Assembly (NCBI GenBank): GCA_013423325.1
Contig: BLJB01000203.1
Span: 58,874-122,873, forward strand
DNA: 64,000 nt
Source: Usnea hakonensis
Lineage: Eukaryota > Ascomycota > Lecanoromycetes > Lecanorales > Parmeliaceae
Reading direction: 5' to 3'
The notes under the pieces were generated by a model. It was not told where the DNA came from. It saw only the letters and a program-made list of their open reading frames with translations, and made no database searches. This document shows positions 1 to 11,957 of this stretch, one piece after another. A program made the position numbers and the translations under genes. The first letter of the stretch is position 1. Every line of letters starts with the position of its first letter.

Positions 1-1805
1 CGGAATGTGTTGGCGATGTGTTAGGCGGCGTAGACTGAAGTGCTTCTATCAGTCCGGAATACTGAGTGCTATTAGTCGGGCTTAAAGCGTTTGCTTGTGG
101 CGAGGGTGATAGTAAGCCGCCGATATCTTGTAGTCCGGGGGACTCGGCGCGGCGCCGACCTGGAGGCGCGGATGGTCGATGTGAGGAGTTGGGAGGCGTG
201 GACTGTAAGGCCTCAATCAGGTCAGAGTTCTGAGAATTCAGCGGCGGGTGAAGTTTGGTGGTCCGTGGTGAAGATGGCGAGTAATCCATCAGTCCACCAA
301 TGTCTTGGAGGAGAGCATGGCTACCTCTTCTTGACCCAACTATATGAGGAGACAAGCCCGGGGATTCCAAGGTATTCGGCTGTTGCTGGTACACCGCCGA
401 TGATCGTGGAGGACGGACTGAGGTTGACTCGTTCTCGCCAAGCAGGCATCCAACGTCAAAGAATGACACGCGGCGGGGCGAAGTTGATACCTCACTTTGG
501 CCGGGCTGCGATCTGTGGACCGGTCCCGGTGATTCAATGTCGCTATTATCTCCTTCACCAGACGCACGATTTGGAAAAGTCCAACTCTTGTCCACGACAT
601 CTGATATGTTCATATCCGATGTGTTCATATCTGATGTCGAGTGGAATGGCGCGGCTACAGGTGCTGGTCTTGGAATATTCGTTGCCTTTTCGGTCAGCTC
701 AGGATCTAATCTCAAGCCTAGATCGCCAACGAGATCGGCATCACTGCCCCAGTTCCTAGCCGTGATAACACGATGCGGAGCAGTCGTGGAGCGGTCCAAG
801 CTGCTATGGCCTCCAGTGCTGCCAAATCGAAAGCGTTGCTTCTTGGCCCCCCGGTCACGGATAAAGGAACCCAAGACAAGCGCATTGGAGACTGCTGCAG
901 CGGCAAGTATATCGAGAGAGGCCAGAAGTGAGCGAAACTGTTGATCGTAGTGACGATCTATCACACTGATAACACGATAGAGGGTGATGCCGACCAGTAT
1001 GAGAGAGAGCGCGAATAGAAGGACAAGCGAGATCTTCCTGTTGCGGGTATCAGCACAGATCTTTTCCATGTCTGATGCCCATAAGCGCTTACCGCTTCGT
1101 GTTCATGGCAGATCTCAGTACAATAGGTATTGGGAAGCCAACAATCAAGAGGTCTGTAATTACATCGCTCGTGCCCATAGTAATAAGCTGAATATTGCCT
1201 TCCCTGCATTTCGCTCCTGGATCTGGAACTATTTGCCAGTAATGGCTGAAAGGCTGACATTCTGAGAGAGTTGAGACGACGACGGCGACAAAAGTAATGG
1301 CTAGGAACCATCGAATGCATTGTAGACAGAACTCATATGAATCTTTCCACACATGACTTGTAAGGCGCTTGAGGAATTCAGAAATGGTGAATTTGGCGAT
1401 CCACAAGCTTCATGACTTCAGCATCAGCACCGTCCTCCTTGATGGTTCTGAAATGGAAACTCACAACATGGCGTACGAGATCCTCGAAACTAGGACGAGT
1501 TTACTCCCAATCTCACGATAATGGATATCTCGTGCAGTCAGGCCCTCAATTGTGGTGTTATTCGTCCCCCACAATAGTACCAAGTGAACAAAGCCCATCC
1601 TTGCCACAAGTGGTAGCAAGCTCAAGGCCATGATCTTATCTTCTCTAAAGAGTCTTTCGGTACGTACAAATCGTCCAGCTATCCTTACGAGTATGATAGC
1701 AACTGCGAAACCTGTACACCACCACGAGACGAGAATTGTGGGATTGTTTTGCTTGCCATCCCGAGGTGGGGGTGGGCTTGAGTAGAATTCGCGATGTAAA
1801 AGCAT
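1..1805 (-). CDS. Rhodopsin-domain (PTH11/SAT4-like) seven-helix membrane protein, 3' end off window
   Basis: Exons are 1805-1465, 1407-1093 and 1037 to beyond position 1. The introns (GTGAGT donor at 1464, GTAAGC donor at 1092) keep phase. The start is the first ATG of the open frame. The N-terminal half gives about seven hydrophobic segments; a conserved-looking WIAKFTISEFLKRL stretch follows the third helix, and ECQPFSHYW lies in the loop before the fifth. This is the layout of the fungal rhodopsin (SAT4/PTH11-type) family, some of whose members act in surface or host sensing. After the last helix a Ser/Pro-rich cytoplasmic tail of over 230 residues contains repeats of D-I-G-G-L and LIEALQSTPPN. 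The stop codon is not in the window. The family call is firm; ligand and role are unknown. Confidence 0.85.
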
Positions 1806-1903
1806 CGCCACGAGCTGATCCCGCCCACCAACCTCCGAAGAGGGGTGAGCGTAGAGACGGGATTTTATATTAATTTATAAAAACATTTGAACATGGCATC
1901 ATC

Positions 1904-1932
1904 CACGTGCACTGTGAATAAAGTATCACGTG
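1904..1932. promoter_or_regulatory. Two CACGTG E-box palindromes upstream of the rhodopsin-like gene
   Basis: Perfect CACGTG hexamers occur at 1904-1909 and 1927-1932, about 100-125 bp upstream of the minus-strand start at 1805. Such sites are bound by bHLH factors in fungi. The regulatory role is inferred only from sequence and position. Confidence 0.35.
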
Positions 1933-2099
1933 GACGTGGGATTGACAGAAGCTTGGACCAGGCGTCTCTTAATTATCTCCGATCAGCCGAGGTTAATTTG
2001 TCCCGCAAGACCGTCTGTGAAGCTGGGGGGTGTGCGCTCACATAAAAGGTATCGAAACAAGGACAGGTATTTATTTGTATTGCGAAAAAATGATAACGA

Positions 2100-2265
2100 T
2101 AGATAATGAAGAAGAGAAAGGGAAAGAGGAAGAAGAAAATTAAATGAAGAAGGTGAAGGTGAAGGTGAAGGATTATCGGTGAGGTGAGGAAAAGGAAAAG
2201 GGAAAGGAAAAGGAAAAGGAAAAGTGAAGGTGAAGGTGAAAGCGAAAGTGGGAAGAGTGAAGGTA
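2100..2265. repeat. Purine-strand simple repeat of GAAGGT and GGAAAA units
   Basis: The plus strand is almost purely purine for about 165 bases, built from GAAGGT repeats, then GGAAAA repeats, then GAAGGT again. The minus-strand open frame through it reads as Phe-Thr/Phe-Pro repeats and is an artefact of the microsatellite. Confidence 0.85.
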
Positions 2266-3399
2266 CGAGTACTCATACTACGTATGATAGCGAATGGGAT
2301 GTGAAGATATGCCGATTCGCTTCCAACATCCTGTTAAAGCATTTCGACTCGTGGGCGTAAACTCCCGGTGTGGGATTGGGCTCTTTCGCCTCCGGGCTGG
2401 GCTCAGCGACAACATACAAACCAACCAACTGAGGTTGCTAGAGCCGATTATTGGATTTAGCGAGGGGGGCTAGATATGCCCCCGGAACTCCGTGGGCGTG
2501 ATAAGGAAATACCTTAAGTACCGACATTCATTGGTTACTTTAATCACTGATTAGCTTGGCTTGGTGGGGGAGTTTTGGGGGCCAATGGAGCCCAGTACCC
2601 AATAGTACACTTTTCAGTGGCCCTTTGCTATTTAGCCATATCAATATCAATCTGCCATTCTCATTAAATCTTCAAATATATATTCGCTTTAAAGGGAAAA
2701 GGAGTGGAAAAGACACTCACCTAGTCATTGCCAACATACCGATTCAATAGCCCATTTTCGCGGTTTGTAAGCTTGTCGCTCTACCAAGAATGTAATTACA
2801 TCGCACCGAGTGCACTTTTCTGTATCTATTGGCGGGCGAGAAGCCAGAGCTCCTCCTTCGTTCGGGCTAGATGTCTCGAGGAGCTCGTTCGAGCTACCCT
2901 CTAATTCCCTTGAGGGTCCAATTTCCTCTGAGGGTATTTTTACTGGTGGGGTGGTTTGTCGTATACAACCTCTAGCTAATCCTCAATCACGGCTTCTCTT
3001 GTGACCGCCGGTAAGCGGGCTAATTCAAGGACGCTATACTTCTTGTCCTTGTTGTTGAGTTGAGCAGGTTCTGTACATGACAATGGGCATTAAGCCTCTG
3101 TGCTTTCTGGCCTGAATGCTCTGACTCCCACTATTTCCATAGTAGGTATCATATAGTTGTTAGACAGCTTGGTGAACTGAACACAATACCTATATGCACT
3201 GTCTATCTTGTCTTGTCGTGTCTTTCTTATTATTGAACATATGACTTGTCGCCAGCTTTAGTCAATGATGATCGCTTACTTTTCGACAAAGCAAGGCAAT
3301 TCCTTCCATCGTAGGTAAGCATTGTACATTAGCTTCCAATGCAGTCTATAGATAGCAGTACCTAGATCTGTGTCAATTGCCCATCTCTAAGACAGCGTT

Positions 3400-5073
3400 T
3401 CAATCATCTAATAGCCCCACGGTCCACTCTGGAATTCGCTCGACACCTTCACCCCGGATAGCACTGACAGGAATCGCAGCCAATCTGCCCTTCCATGCGT
3501 TTTTCATTTTGCTTGGGTGATCAACTATACCATCCTCTAGAGCAGTGAGGTAAGCTTGCAATTTCGCGAAGTTTCCTTCAGTGCCTTCGACATCTGCTTT
3601 GGTTGCTACCACAAACCAAGGTTTCGTTGATATTGGTGCCATTGGCAGAGCTTTTAGCGGTCTTGACCCAGAGGGTTCGATGATTATGTTCTCGTCATTT
3701 CGTGCTACTGCACCATCACGGTCGGATGCAGAGGAGATAGAGTTGCCGAAAGCTTTCCACTCGACAATCCTGGATTCTGTTTGGGCGTTGGTCTCCATAC
3801 CTTTTAGATTCTCAAATTCGCCAAGCTCCTTCCAGAGACTATTCAATGTCCCGACAACATCACCAGCGCTGAGGTCAATCACGAATGCGAGAACCTGAGC
3901 TCTTTCGACATGGCGAAGGAAGCCAAGGCCTAAGCCCTTATCTAAATGAGCATCTGGTATCAGTCCCGGAATATCAGCAACAGATATTTGAGTCCTCGGT
4001 TCTCCATCAGCTCTGTTGACCTGTAATTGAGGTCTTCCGCGACTATTATCCAAGACCATGGTCCCAATATTAGGTTGAAGGGTCGTGAAAGCCCATTCTC
4101 CAACCCTCGCCCTGCTGCGGCTTAGAGCTCGAAGCAGTGTACTTTTCCCAGCGTTTGGCATTCCCACGAAGCCGACGTCTGCGAGGAGCTTGAGCTCCAG
4201 CTCTAACGTTACAGACACGCCCGCTTCGCCCCTCGTTGCGAATTTAGGTCGTCGATTCGAGCTTGTTACAAAGTGGGGATTGCCCAACCCTCCCACAGCC
4301 CCAGCAGCGAGAAGCATCGGCTTTTCCATTGGCTCAGATAGGTCCAGCGCTATAGGTGGTTCAGGCTGGGCCATCATCAAGCTTGACTTCCTCCGTCGTG
4401 GAAGAGGAGGGAATTCCGCTGTTGCGTACTCGGACGGCGTGGCGGATGGGTAGAGTACCCATTTGTCCCTCCTCCAAGTCCCCCTTGTCTCTCCATCTAC
4501 ATTTTCTTGACTATCTTCTGCCAGGCTTCTAGCCTCCTCCTCTTCAGTGACAGGATCATGCCTGCTCACCTCCCTGACGACGGTCCCTACTGGTACCTGC
4601 ACCAACACATCGTTTCCTCTTGTACCCCCTTTACTTTTCCCTTGGCCATTGTTCCCTCGTCCTGCTCGTACTAGACCACGTCGAGCAAGCTTGTGTAGAC
4701 TAGTTTCTCCACGCACGGCTTGGATGTAGATGCTGCCTCCACTACCACCATCGCCGCCATTCGCAGGCCCAGCCTCGATAAACTTCTCCCGGAGGAAGGA
4801 TATACAGCCGTGTCCACCAGATCCGGCAGCAAGCGTTACGGTAGCCTTGTCGGCGAATATTGTGCGACCATAGTCTGTTGGTGGAGGGTTGAGGTGTGAG
4901 TAAGGTGAGGGTGTCTCTGTTTGCGGCTGCTCTAGAAACCCTGACTCTGTAGACTGGCGTCGTCTGGCCTGGATGCGTGGAGGAAGCAACCTTGAAGGTC
5001 TGCTAAAGCGGAGAGGTCTTGATTCTAAGCACGGGTATAGGAATGGAAGAAGGGGGCCTTGGAGACGAGCCAT
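3400..5073 (-). CDS. MTG2: Mitochondrial Obg-family GTPase (MTG2 type)
   Basis: A single-exon gene of 557 codons. The N-terminus (about 70 residues, rich in Arg and Ser, few acids) looks like a mitochondrial presequence. A glycine-rich Obg fold follows (FADKATVTLAAGSGGHG near residue 75, then GGDGGSGGSIY). The G domain has G1 GMPNAGKST near residues 303-311, G3 DIPGLI, G4 TKAD near 491-494 and G5 SAIRGEG. These are the Obg/MTG2 hallmarks; family members assist assembly of the mitoribosomal large subunit. Two spacers are longer than in bacterial Obg: an acidic insert inside the Obg fold and about 60 residues between G3 and G4. No intron is needed and the start is the first ATG. Confidence 0.95.
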   Translation of the reverse strand: MARLQGPLLPFLYPCLESRPLRFSRPSRLLPPRIQARRRQSTESGFLEQPQTETPSPYSHLNPPPTDYGRTIFADKATVTLAAGSGGHGCISFLREKFIEAGPANGGDGGSGGSIYIQAVRGETSLHKLARRGLVRAGRGNNGQGKSKGGTRGNDVLVQVPVGTVVREVSRHDPVTEEEEARSLAEDSQENVDGETRGTWRRDKWVLYPSATPSEYATAEFPPLPRRRKSSLMMAQPEPPIALDLSEPMEKPMLLAAGAVGGLGNPHFVTSSNRRPKFATRGEAGVSVTLELELKLLADVGFVGMPNAGKSTLLRALSRSRARVGEWAFTTLQPNIGTMVLDNSRGRPQLQVNRADGEPRTQISVADIPGLIPDAHLDKGLGLGFLRHVERAQVLAFVIDLSAGDVVGTLNSLWKELGEFENLKGMETNAQTESRIVEWKAFGNSISSASDRDGAVARNDENIIIEPSGSRPLKALPMAPISTKPWFVVATKADVEGTEGNFAKLQAYLTALEDGIVDHPSKMKNAWKGRLAAIPVSAIRGEGVERIPEWTVGLLDD

Positions 5074-5278
5074 TAGAGAAGACTTTCAATTGACCTCTAA
5101 ATCAATGTTATATTAGTATAGATTTCATAGAATACGTGTCTCTCTGGAATATAACTCAATCAAGCTCTAGACAATGTCTTAAAGTCAAGCTCATAAATCA
5201 CAAAGACTTTTCCGGGATCAATTACGAGTGGACTTTGCGGCAGCCGAGCGGAGAATTTCCAAATTTCTCGACGGTGAT

Positions 5279-6403
5279 ATGACCTCCCTGCGCCAGCTTC
5301 CATGGTATCACAACAACCAGCAACACGTCTTGCTTGAATAGTAAGTGCACGCATTGATTTATTACGCCTTCGGTCAGGTTCTAAAAAAATGCAGCGCCAG
5401 TCTTAAGCACGCATGTCCAGAAGGCATTTATCTGAGTCTGAAGCCTAGAGCTTTGACGCATTGGTCTGGCGTGCTCTTCGTTCGCAAAGGTACAGATAAC
5501 ATCAAATGCAGCGCTCATGGCCACCAGCTGAGTTGCAATTAGGTCCTTACGCGCCAGCAGTGTTACGATTTCAGATCTCCTTCCCAATTGATTACCCCGC
5601 CCTTCCTCCAGTCATCACCTTCATCAGCGACATCTTTCACCCCCTGGTCGCGCCATTGACTACCTACACATACACGACTGGATCTCCGAGCTCAGAGACT
5701 GTCAGCGCCTCTGACGATGAGAGACTTGCGCCTGGCGGCTTTAGCCTAAGGCATGGATTTCCGCACTGGTTTGGTCGGTCACAGAAGAGCGCTCAGACTT
5801 CAGCAACAAGTTCAAGGAATGTGAGCGATATCTACCCAAACTCTTCGAACCAGAGTGAAGACTTGTACAAACCACCGCTGCCGGAAGACTCAAGTTCCAA
5901 AGGATCCTCGCTAAGATCAGAATCATTTCGCATGGCCAGTGCTCGAATAAGACCAGGGCATTCTCTTCAGCCTAGCGAGCAGGCAAAGATCTCCGAGGTT
6001 CTAGAGTACGTGAAGTGCGCTTTTGACAATGAGGCCCTGTTGGACGCGCTGCCGTTGGAGGCCGCGGGGAACTCAGGTGCTTGGAAAGCTTGGCGGGCAT
6101 ACCGTAGGAGCTATGAGACAGACAACAAGCATGTCGAATCGGTACCGGACGTGCAAAAGCAAGATGAATGGAGCTGGGATGGTGTCTGGGAAGAGAGGGT
6201 TCGGAAGGGTATAGACGCAAGCATTGCTGAGTCTACGCTCTACGGTGGTACTAGCGGAGGAGACGATGTGGTAAGTAGCCTGCATTTGGTGCCAATTTCA
6301 AATCCTGTTCTGATTTCGTTCTCAGGTCCGATTTGTCGATGTAGGTCACGACATTATTGAAGGAGTCAAAGCGGATGTGATCAGTCATATGGCCGACTCG
6401 TAG
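5279..6403 (+). CDS. UBC-like (UEV/AKTIP-type) protein without active-site cysteine
   Basis: Exons 5279-5340, 5401-5489, 5543-6270 and 6326-6403 give 318 residues. All three introns have GT..AG ends and restore one frame. Residues about 15-95 form a UBC fold: LLEY, then CPEGIYLSL, WSGVLFVRKGPYAPAVLRF, then FPIDYPALPP. Where an E2 has its catalytic cysteine, this protein reads FHPLVAPLTTYTY with no Cys, so it is probably an inactive ubiquitin-E2 variant of the kind represented by AKTIP/FTS, which works in membrane trafficking. A long Ser-rich linker separates this from an acidic C-terminal tail. The open frame runs upstream of 5279 without another ATG, so an extra 5' exon cannot be excluded. 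Confidence 0.85.
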
Positions 6404-6671
6404 GTGTGTAGGCATCGTCCTAGGATCCATGTGTCTGAATGCCTTCTTTGTTGGAAGAAGCTCATTTTGCAGACTGGCTGTGCAATGCACCTACTTGAGA
6501 TTTACTTCATGGAAATGTTGCTCCTTCCCCAAAAATTGGTGCCCTTGAACGACTGCTTCTCGGTGAGATTAGAGTCTTCTTGACCGACAACATCAGTACC
6601 CTTCCAACATCATAGCACTCAGGTAGCAGTTTTACGTGCAATTAAGTGTCAGGCTATTTGTTACAGATTCT

Positions 6672-6887
6672 ATGAAGGGTGTCAACAAAACTTCATGGGC
6701 TCCGCTTCCAATCGTTGCACTGACTATTGTCCCTATCTTCATACTCGCGTTGATAACATACATCGCAATTAAGTGCACTACTTGGGCTCCTGCACTGCGA
6801 CTTAAGCTTCGGGCGTGGGCTTCAGAAAGTTGGAAAAAGCCCAGATTGATTTTTGGACGCAAGAGGAACGCATCTGATTTAACTTGA
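6672..6887 (+). CDS. Possible small single-pass membrane protein
   Basis: An ATG-initiated frame of about 72 codons encodes one strong hydrophobic segment (PLPIVALTIVPIFILALITY) followed by a basic tail rich in Arg, Lys and Trp. It lies between the UBC-like gene and the vWA gene. It matches no family I recognise and could be chance or an unspliced part of a larger gene. Confidence 0.25.
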   Translation: MKGVNKTSWAPLPIVALTIVPIFILALITYIAIKCTTWAPALRLKLRAWASESWKKPRLIFGRKRNASDLT

Positions 6888-6990
6888 AAAGTTATCGGGA
6901 GTGGGACTCTGAGAGAGTAGGGATTGCGAATTTGACAGCCAAAGCGGGGTATTGTTCAGTCTCTCGGTTTTCGGTTTGCGACAAATTATC

Positions 6991-9900
6991 ATGTTCATTG
7001 ATAAGGAGGTTTTGAGGAGCTCCGTAGCCAGTGGCGGCTTTGGGGATCCAAATCTCACACCCAAACCATTGAGAATATCTAAGCGAGAGCAGGTTGGATC
7101 GAATGCTGGTACCGTCAATTCTTCCTTCTCCATACGTAAATCCCAAACGCATCACGACTTACAGACGCTTGCGCCAAGCAAGACATGCTCAACCCGGTTC
7201 AATAACACGCAACTGGACCTGTCTCGGCAAGACCTCGCTGAGCCAAGCTCTCAATGGGCTCGCCGAGACACCTTCCTTCATGTGCATAAGCAGCGTCATT
7301 CTGAGCCGATCTACACGAATACGGCCGCTCTCATCACGACATCTAAGAAGCCGATTGGCTCCTCCAACCCACCTTTCAACCCTCATGCAAGATCCCGGGG
7401 CTCATGCCCCACGGTGGGCCAATTGGGAAACGGCCTTAACACTAGCGGAGCCAATTCTGTAACCCGACCGGCGGCTACACGAGCATTCACTACTGGGGCT
7501 TATGCTAGGCTAGATCTATTGAGCCCAGTTCATGAGACCTCATCGTCGTCACCCTCAGCATCATCAGCAGTGCTAGGGGATCAACGAAGAGTCGTCACCA
7601 ATGTCGAAAACTTATACAAAGATCTAATCTCTAAACCCCTCTCCCATCCTAGATTACACAAGCAACACTCGAAGAAAAATAGTTTAATGTCTCGAGTGAT
7701 GAGCGGTTTGACGAACATGGCGCATGGCACCAACGCAATGCCGAGTGGAAATGATGCCTCGCAGATGACCCAGAGTTTTCCGCCAATTTCCCAATCTCGA
7801 ATTCCGTCTCGAGTAAACGGCCACGCTCCAAGGAGAAGCTCCTCAAGCACGGCAACAGGGGGAAGTGACATTTACAATTCTTTATCAGCTTTACCCACCC
7901 CTCCAATTTCTGGTACTACATCTCCCACAACAGTCAACTCCCGGCCCTCAACTAGACCGAAGATATTGAGAGAACTCTGCACACCCGCGGATACTACCAT
8001 GATGGGCGCCGAGCTCACGTTGAACCCAGAGTACGACCATTTGAGCTCTGAGAAGGAACAGAGCATGTTGGTGTCACTCGACATCAAGGGTACCACGACC
8101 TCAACATCAAGCGTACAAGATGTCTGGTCACAGCATACGGGGCTCGATGTGGTTGTTGTCATCGATAATTCGTAGGTCTCGCTGAGTGAGTCCGTCAAAC
8201 TTTGCGCTGATCCATAGCCACAGACTCTACACCTCGCCGACTACGCTTATGGCAAGCTGTGAGACTACAAGGTTTTTGGCGTCAATATTGAACACGACGA
8301 CTGATCGGATGGCGATACTTTGCACATCAGCGACGGACACAAGTGGCGCCAGCTCCAAGGTCGTCATGGACTTGAATCAAGTCAGAAAGTACAGGATAAA
8401 ATCTGCTCTAGATGGCGTCACGAACGCAACGGGAAAGCCAAGAATAAATGCATGGGCATGGCATGATACAATTAATTGCGCAAAAGAGCTCCTACTGAAC
8501 TCCATGGAGCCAGACCCGGGAAACGAGGTGCTTCAGGATACCTTTGGACATATCTTCCTGCTTACCCAAGATGCCGATAAAATACCTTTCCAGTCACTAG
8601 AGCACGACAAACTTGCTTTCCACATCATCAGTCCTATAGGTGCTCCTAAGGATGATCAGTCCTCCATCCAATGTAACGGATGGAAGTTGCGCTCGTTGTC
8701 TGGGGACGAGGCACGAGCCGTAAGCACAACGGACTCTGACGCGACGAGTCTGTCTAATCAGCTCCGCGCTCTAATTCCTCAAGCTCGCAGTGGAAAACTT
8801 CTGGGTAGTCTGACTGATCTCGTCCTAGAGGTCTCGGCTGGTCCAGATTGTACCGTTGAGGGTCTCATAGGGAAAGCCCAATTCACCAAGCTACACCCTG
8901 GAGAAATTGTCACAGTAGTATTCAAGCTTAGGGTTCCTGTTGCAAAGGTACAAGCGTACTGCGTTTCCCGTACTCCAACTCTATCATCAGAGGCTCTGAT
9001 CAACTCTAAAGATGCTCTGACTAAGCTGGACAAGATTTTCGGGACGACAGTCGCAAAGATTCTCACTGCAAGACTGACGTACAAACACTCATTACTACCA
9101 GCAGGTACTAGCTGCTTCGTGACGACTGAATGCCACATAAAAAGACCCCTTCCAAATCCAGATCATTTGCCAAACCCTTCGAAGCTCAACTCGCTGCCTC
9201 AGGCCGGAGACTGTACGGTTTTGGTGCAGAGACGACTCGCCTATCATCTTGCAACTCATAGATCTCCAAAGCAGGCACTCGCTGCTCTACATAATGAATT
9301 TGGTGACAGATTTCAGTACACGGCCTGCCCATCTTACGCCCGCTTTCTTGCGAAAGAGCTCAAATACCAGGCAAGGATTGTGGAGCGCCTCGAGATCGAT
9401 GCGTCACCGAAGAAGTCTTTCGCTGTCTGCGATCCCAGCAGCCTGGTTGACAGCCGCAGCCCAAGCTCCCCTGATGCTGAAACGTACAAATCCCGGCATC
9501 GTGCTACCGACAGTGCATTTGAGAACCGTAGCCAAAGTTCTCCAGATGACAGACACTACAAGCCCCAGCACCATACTACTACCAGCCCACTTGAGATCCG
9601 CAGCCCCATCTCCCCCAGTGGTGAACAACATAAGCCCCTGCGTCGTGCGGCCAACTGTCTACTTGAAAACCGCAACCCGAACTCCCCAGGCCCTGAGAAC
9701 AATAAGCCCCAGTATCGTGCCACGAGTGACATTCCAACAGATGAGCTCTTCAAAGCGCAGCCAGCGCTCACTGCCCTGTCGGTCAAGAATTCAAGAGAGC
9801 AGCTGCGCACAGACGAGGCGAGGAGGATCTGGGGCGATATGAGGAAGGTGAAAAGAAGCCCCTTTCAGAGTGTGCCGAGTAGATCGGTAAGCTCGCCGGT

Positions 9901-10030
9901 TGTCGAGGCCCAAAACAGTGGGATCAGGGAGCTCGCGGTAAAGAATAAGAGGAGTGTGGGTACGGAGTCTTTGAGGAGCTTGTGGTCGCTTGGGGAAGGG
10001 AGAAAGGGGCTTGGTGCTCCTTGGATGTGA
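6991..10030 (+). CDS. von Willebrand factor A-like domain protein with Ser-rich N-terminus and C-terminal repeats
   Basis: Exons 6991-8171 and 8218-10030 join across a 46-nt intron with a CTGAT branch, giving 997 residues. The first 380 residues are low-complexity Ser/Thr/Pro. A vWA-like core starts with LDVVVVIDNS (the intron falls inside its last Ser codon) and continues with the TTRFLASILN helix and DRMAILCTS strand. The MIDAS-like DxS is only partly conserved (D-N-S). Residues about 750-850 hold four degenerate repeats of about 24 residues built around N/S-R-x-P-x-S-P and a K-P-x-x-R-A-T half. The first ATG of the frame was chosen as start. No precise function is known to me. Confidence 0.8.
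9440..9740 (+). repeat. Four imperfect 72-nt coding repeats in the vWA gene
   Basis: In frame, the segment shows four successive units of about 24 codons, each starting near R-S/N-P/Q-x-S-P, carrying H/N-Y/N-K-P/S in the middle and ending near an acidic residue. Units differ at many positions, so the duplication is old or fast-diverging. Confidence 0.7.
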
Positions 10031-10319
10031 GATTTGCTTCGGATCAGGGAGTTTGTTGGTGGTGGTGGTGGGGCTCGCGTGGAACTGGTATTCTGGGTGG
10101 GCGTGTTTTGTTGGGTTTGCTGGAGTGGTTCATGTCTTTTGCTTTGGCTTGCTCCGGTTGTTATTTTTCTGGTGGTATGTTACCAGACAGATACTTGCCT
10201 ACCTGCATCAATTATTTATGTGGGTCCCGTGTCCCAAAGCATTTTTAATCAGCACTTCGCAGCCTTGTGAATACTTTCCTGAGTATTCATGTACGCTTCT
10301 AACGTATCATTCGTCCTTT

Positions 10320-11536
10320 CTATGGCCTCATGAACTCCCTGACATCCCAAACACAAAGCCTCTCATCCCACCCCGTGCTAGCCGCCCACCCTTCACTCCC
10401 AAACAAGCACCAATCCACTCCGCACACGAATTCCGTGTGTCGGCCCATCCTTCCCAGCTCTTTGCCTTGCTCACCACCAAACCCCTCCAACCCCGGGCGA
10501 GGCGGCTCTGCTTTCGCACTCCCATCCGTCCACACTCGACACGTCATGTCATAGCTCGCGCTGAGCAAGGTATCCGACAGATGCGGACTCCACGTCACCC
10601 TCCTAACCGCATAATCGTGTCCAGGAAGCACAACCAGCGGGCCCTGCCCCGGCGCCCGGATATCAAACGTCCGGATCAACCGATCCACCCCGGCCGTCGC
10701 GACGATCGACGAGCGATATTTATTCCAGTCGTGCGTCAGGGCTTCGTTGGGAGGGAATGGCCCTGCTGGGCCTTGGGGGTAGGTTGAGGATATTTGGGTC
10801 GGGGCGCGGGCGCTGTGGATGGGGAGGGTGAGGACGAGGTGGTTGGAGGCGGAGGCTGGGGTGCGGAGATCGAAGAGCCGGAGGTGAGAGTCGCTGGAGA
10901 CGGAGGAGAGGAGGGAGGGAGAGTGCGGGGTGAAGGAGGCGGAGTAGGTGCAGGAGTGGATGGGGAGGGTGAGGAGGGAGGTTGGGCGCGTTGGGTTCCA
11001 CTGTTTGTTTCACTTTGTTGTTAGATTCTGCGGGATCTTTGGGGGGAATGAGTGGTAAGGGAGAGTAGCGTACAACTCGAATTGTACCGTCCCAGGAGCT
11101 CGAGCAGAATGTGTCCTTGGACACGAGGTTCCAGTGCACGGCGAAGACTTCTCTCATGTGCTCTTTCCAGGACTGGACGGGAAATTGGTCAATACCAATG
11201 TCGAAGAGCTTGATGGAGCCATCGCCGGTGGCGACGAGGACTTGGTTCTCATGCGTTTCGGACCAGGCGAGGTCGAAGAGGGCGTCCTGCGTGTCGAACC
11301 TTGACCTTTTGTGAGCTTTGATGCGGATGGGGGAGGAGTTTACAGGGACAGTCGGAAGAGGAGGGCTGGTACCATTTCTCAGCAATGATACCTTTGGGCG
11401 TCAAGCCTAAGATATAGAGGCGTCCATTTCCTACAAGACCAAAGTATTGGGAAGAAGCTACGGCGATTCGCGAGTCAAAGAATGGAGAGTATTTGACGGC
11501 GTAGCCATTGAAGCCTTGAGTGCGGTATTCGAGCAT
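10320..11536 (-). CDS. PEX7: PEX7, peroxisomal targeting signal 2 receptor (WD40)
   Basis: Exons 11536-11373, 11305-11074 and 11000-10320 (introns of 67 and 73 nt) give 358 residues. The protein is a WD40 propeller throughout: ATGDGSIKLFDI, then SSSWDGTIRVWNPTRP, SSVSSDSHLRLFDLRTP, ATAGVDRLIRTFDIR, SASYDMTCRVW and a last blade with STGWDERLCVWDVREF. Blade order, the start MLEYRTQGFNGYAVKYSPFF and the length match Pex7, the cytosolic receptor that brings PTS2 proteins to the peroxisomal docking complex. The second intron falls exactly in the TIRV-WN junction of blade 3. It sits next to and codirectional with the RBR ligase gene. Confidence 0.96.
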
Positions 11537-11957
11537 GGCTAGTGATCAGGAAATGCTTGCATATGTACATAGTGAAGAGGAATAGTGTCTCATATGGAGC
11601 TGGTGTGTGACTTTAGAAACATTGAAAGTATACTTAAACAGCAAGCATCCCAAGCATTAAAGGCCCACTCCACTACCGAAGATACGCCGAGAAGCGAGCA
11701 TAGAGGAACAATCACCGACACTCCGTCCTCGCTTAGGTAGCAGTGTGGCACAGCCTTACTTACTACTTACATCCTTATCCGAGGGCATCGAGTTCACCCT
11801 TTCAATAATTTGATACTCCATTCGCTTACGCCCACTCGGATGTTCACGTAGAACGCGTATCGTTTTCTCCCGTTGCGTGTGAAAAGATTCCCTGCACGTT
11901 CCAAAGTCCAAGAGCTGCTCTGTGGCTTCACGACCGACATCTAAATCAGCGGCCATT

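Larger units (their letters stand above)
1806..3399. other. Intergenic region
   Basis: No convincing gene is seen. The region holds the E-box pair and a purine-rich simple-repeat tract at 2100-2265. It separates the 5' end of the rhodopsin-like gene from the 3' end of the Obg gene. Confidence 0.6.

Noticed and set aside
1983..2276. Minus-strand frame of Phe/Thr/Pro repeats
   Set aside because: It is the translation of a purine-rich microsatellite, with no start context or flanking coding sequence.
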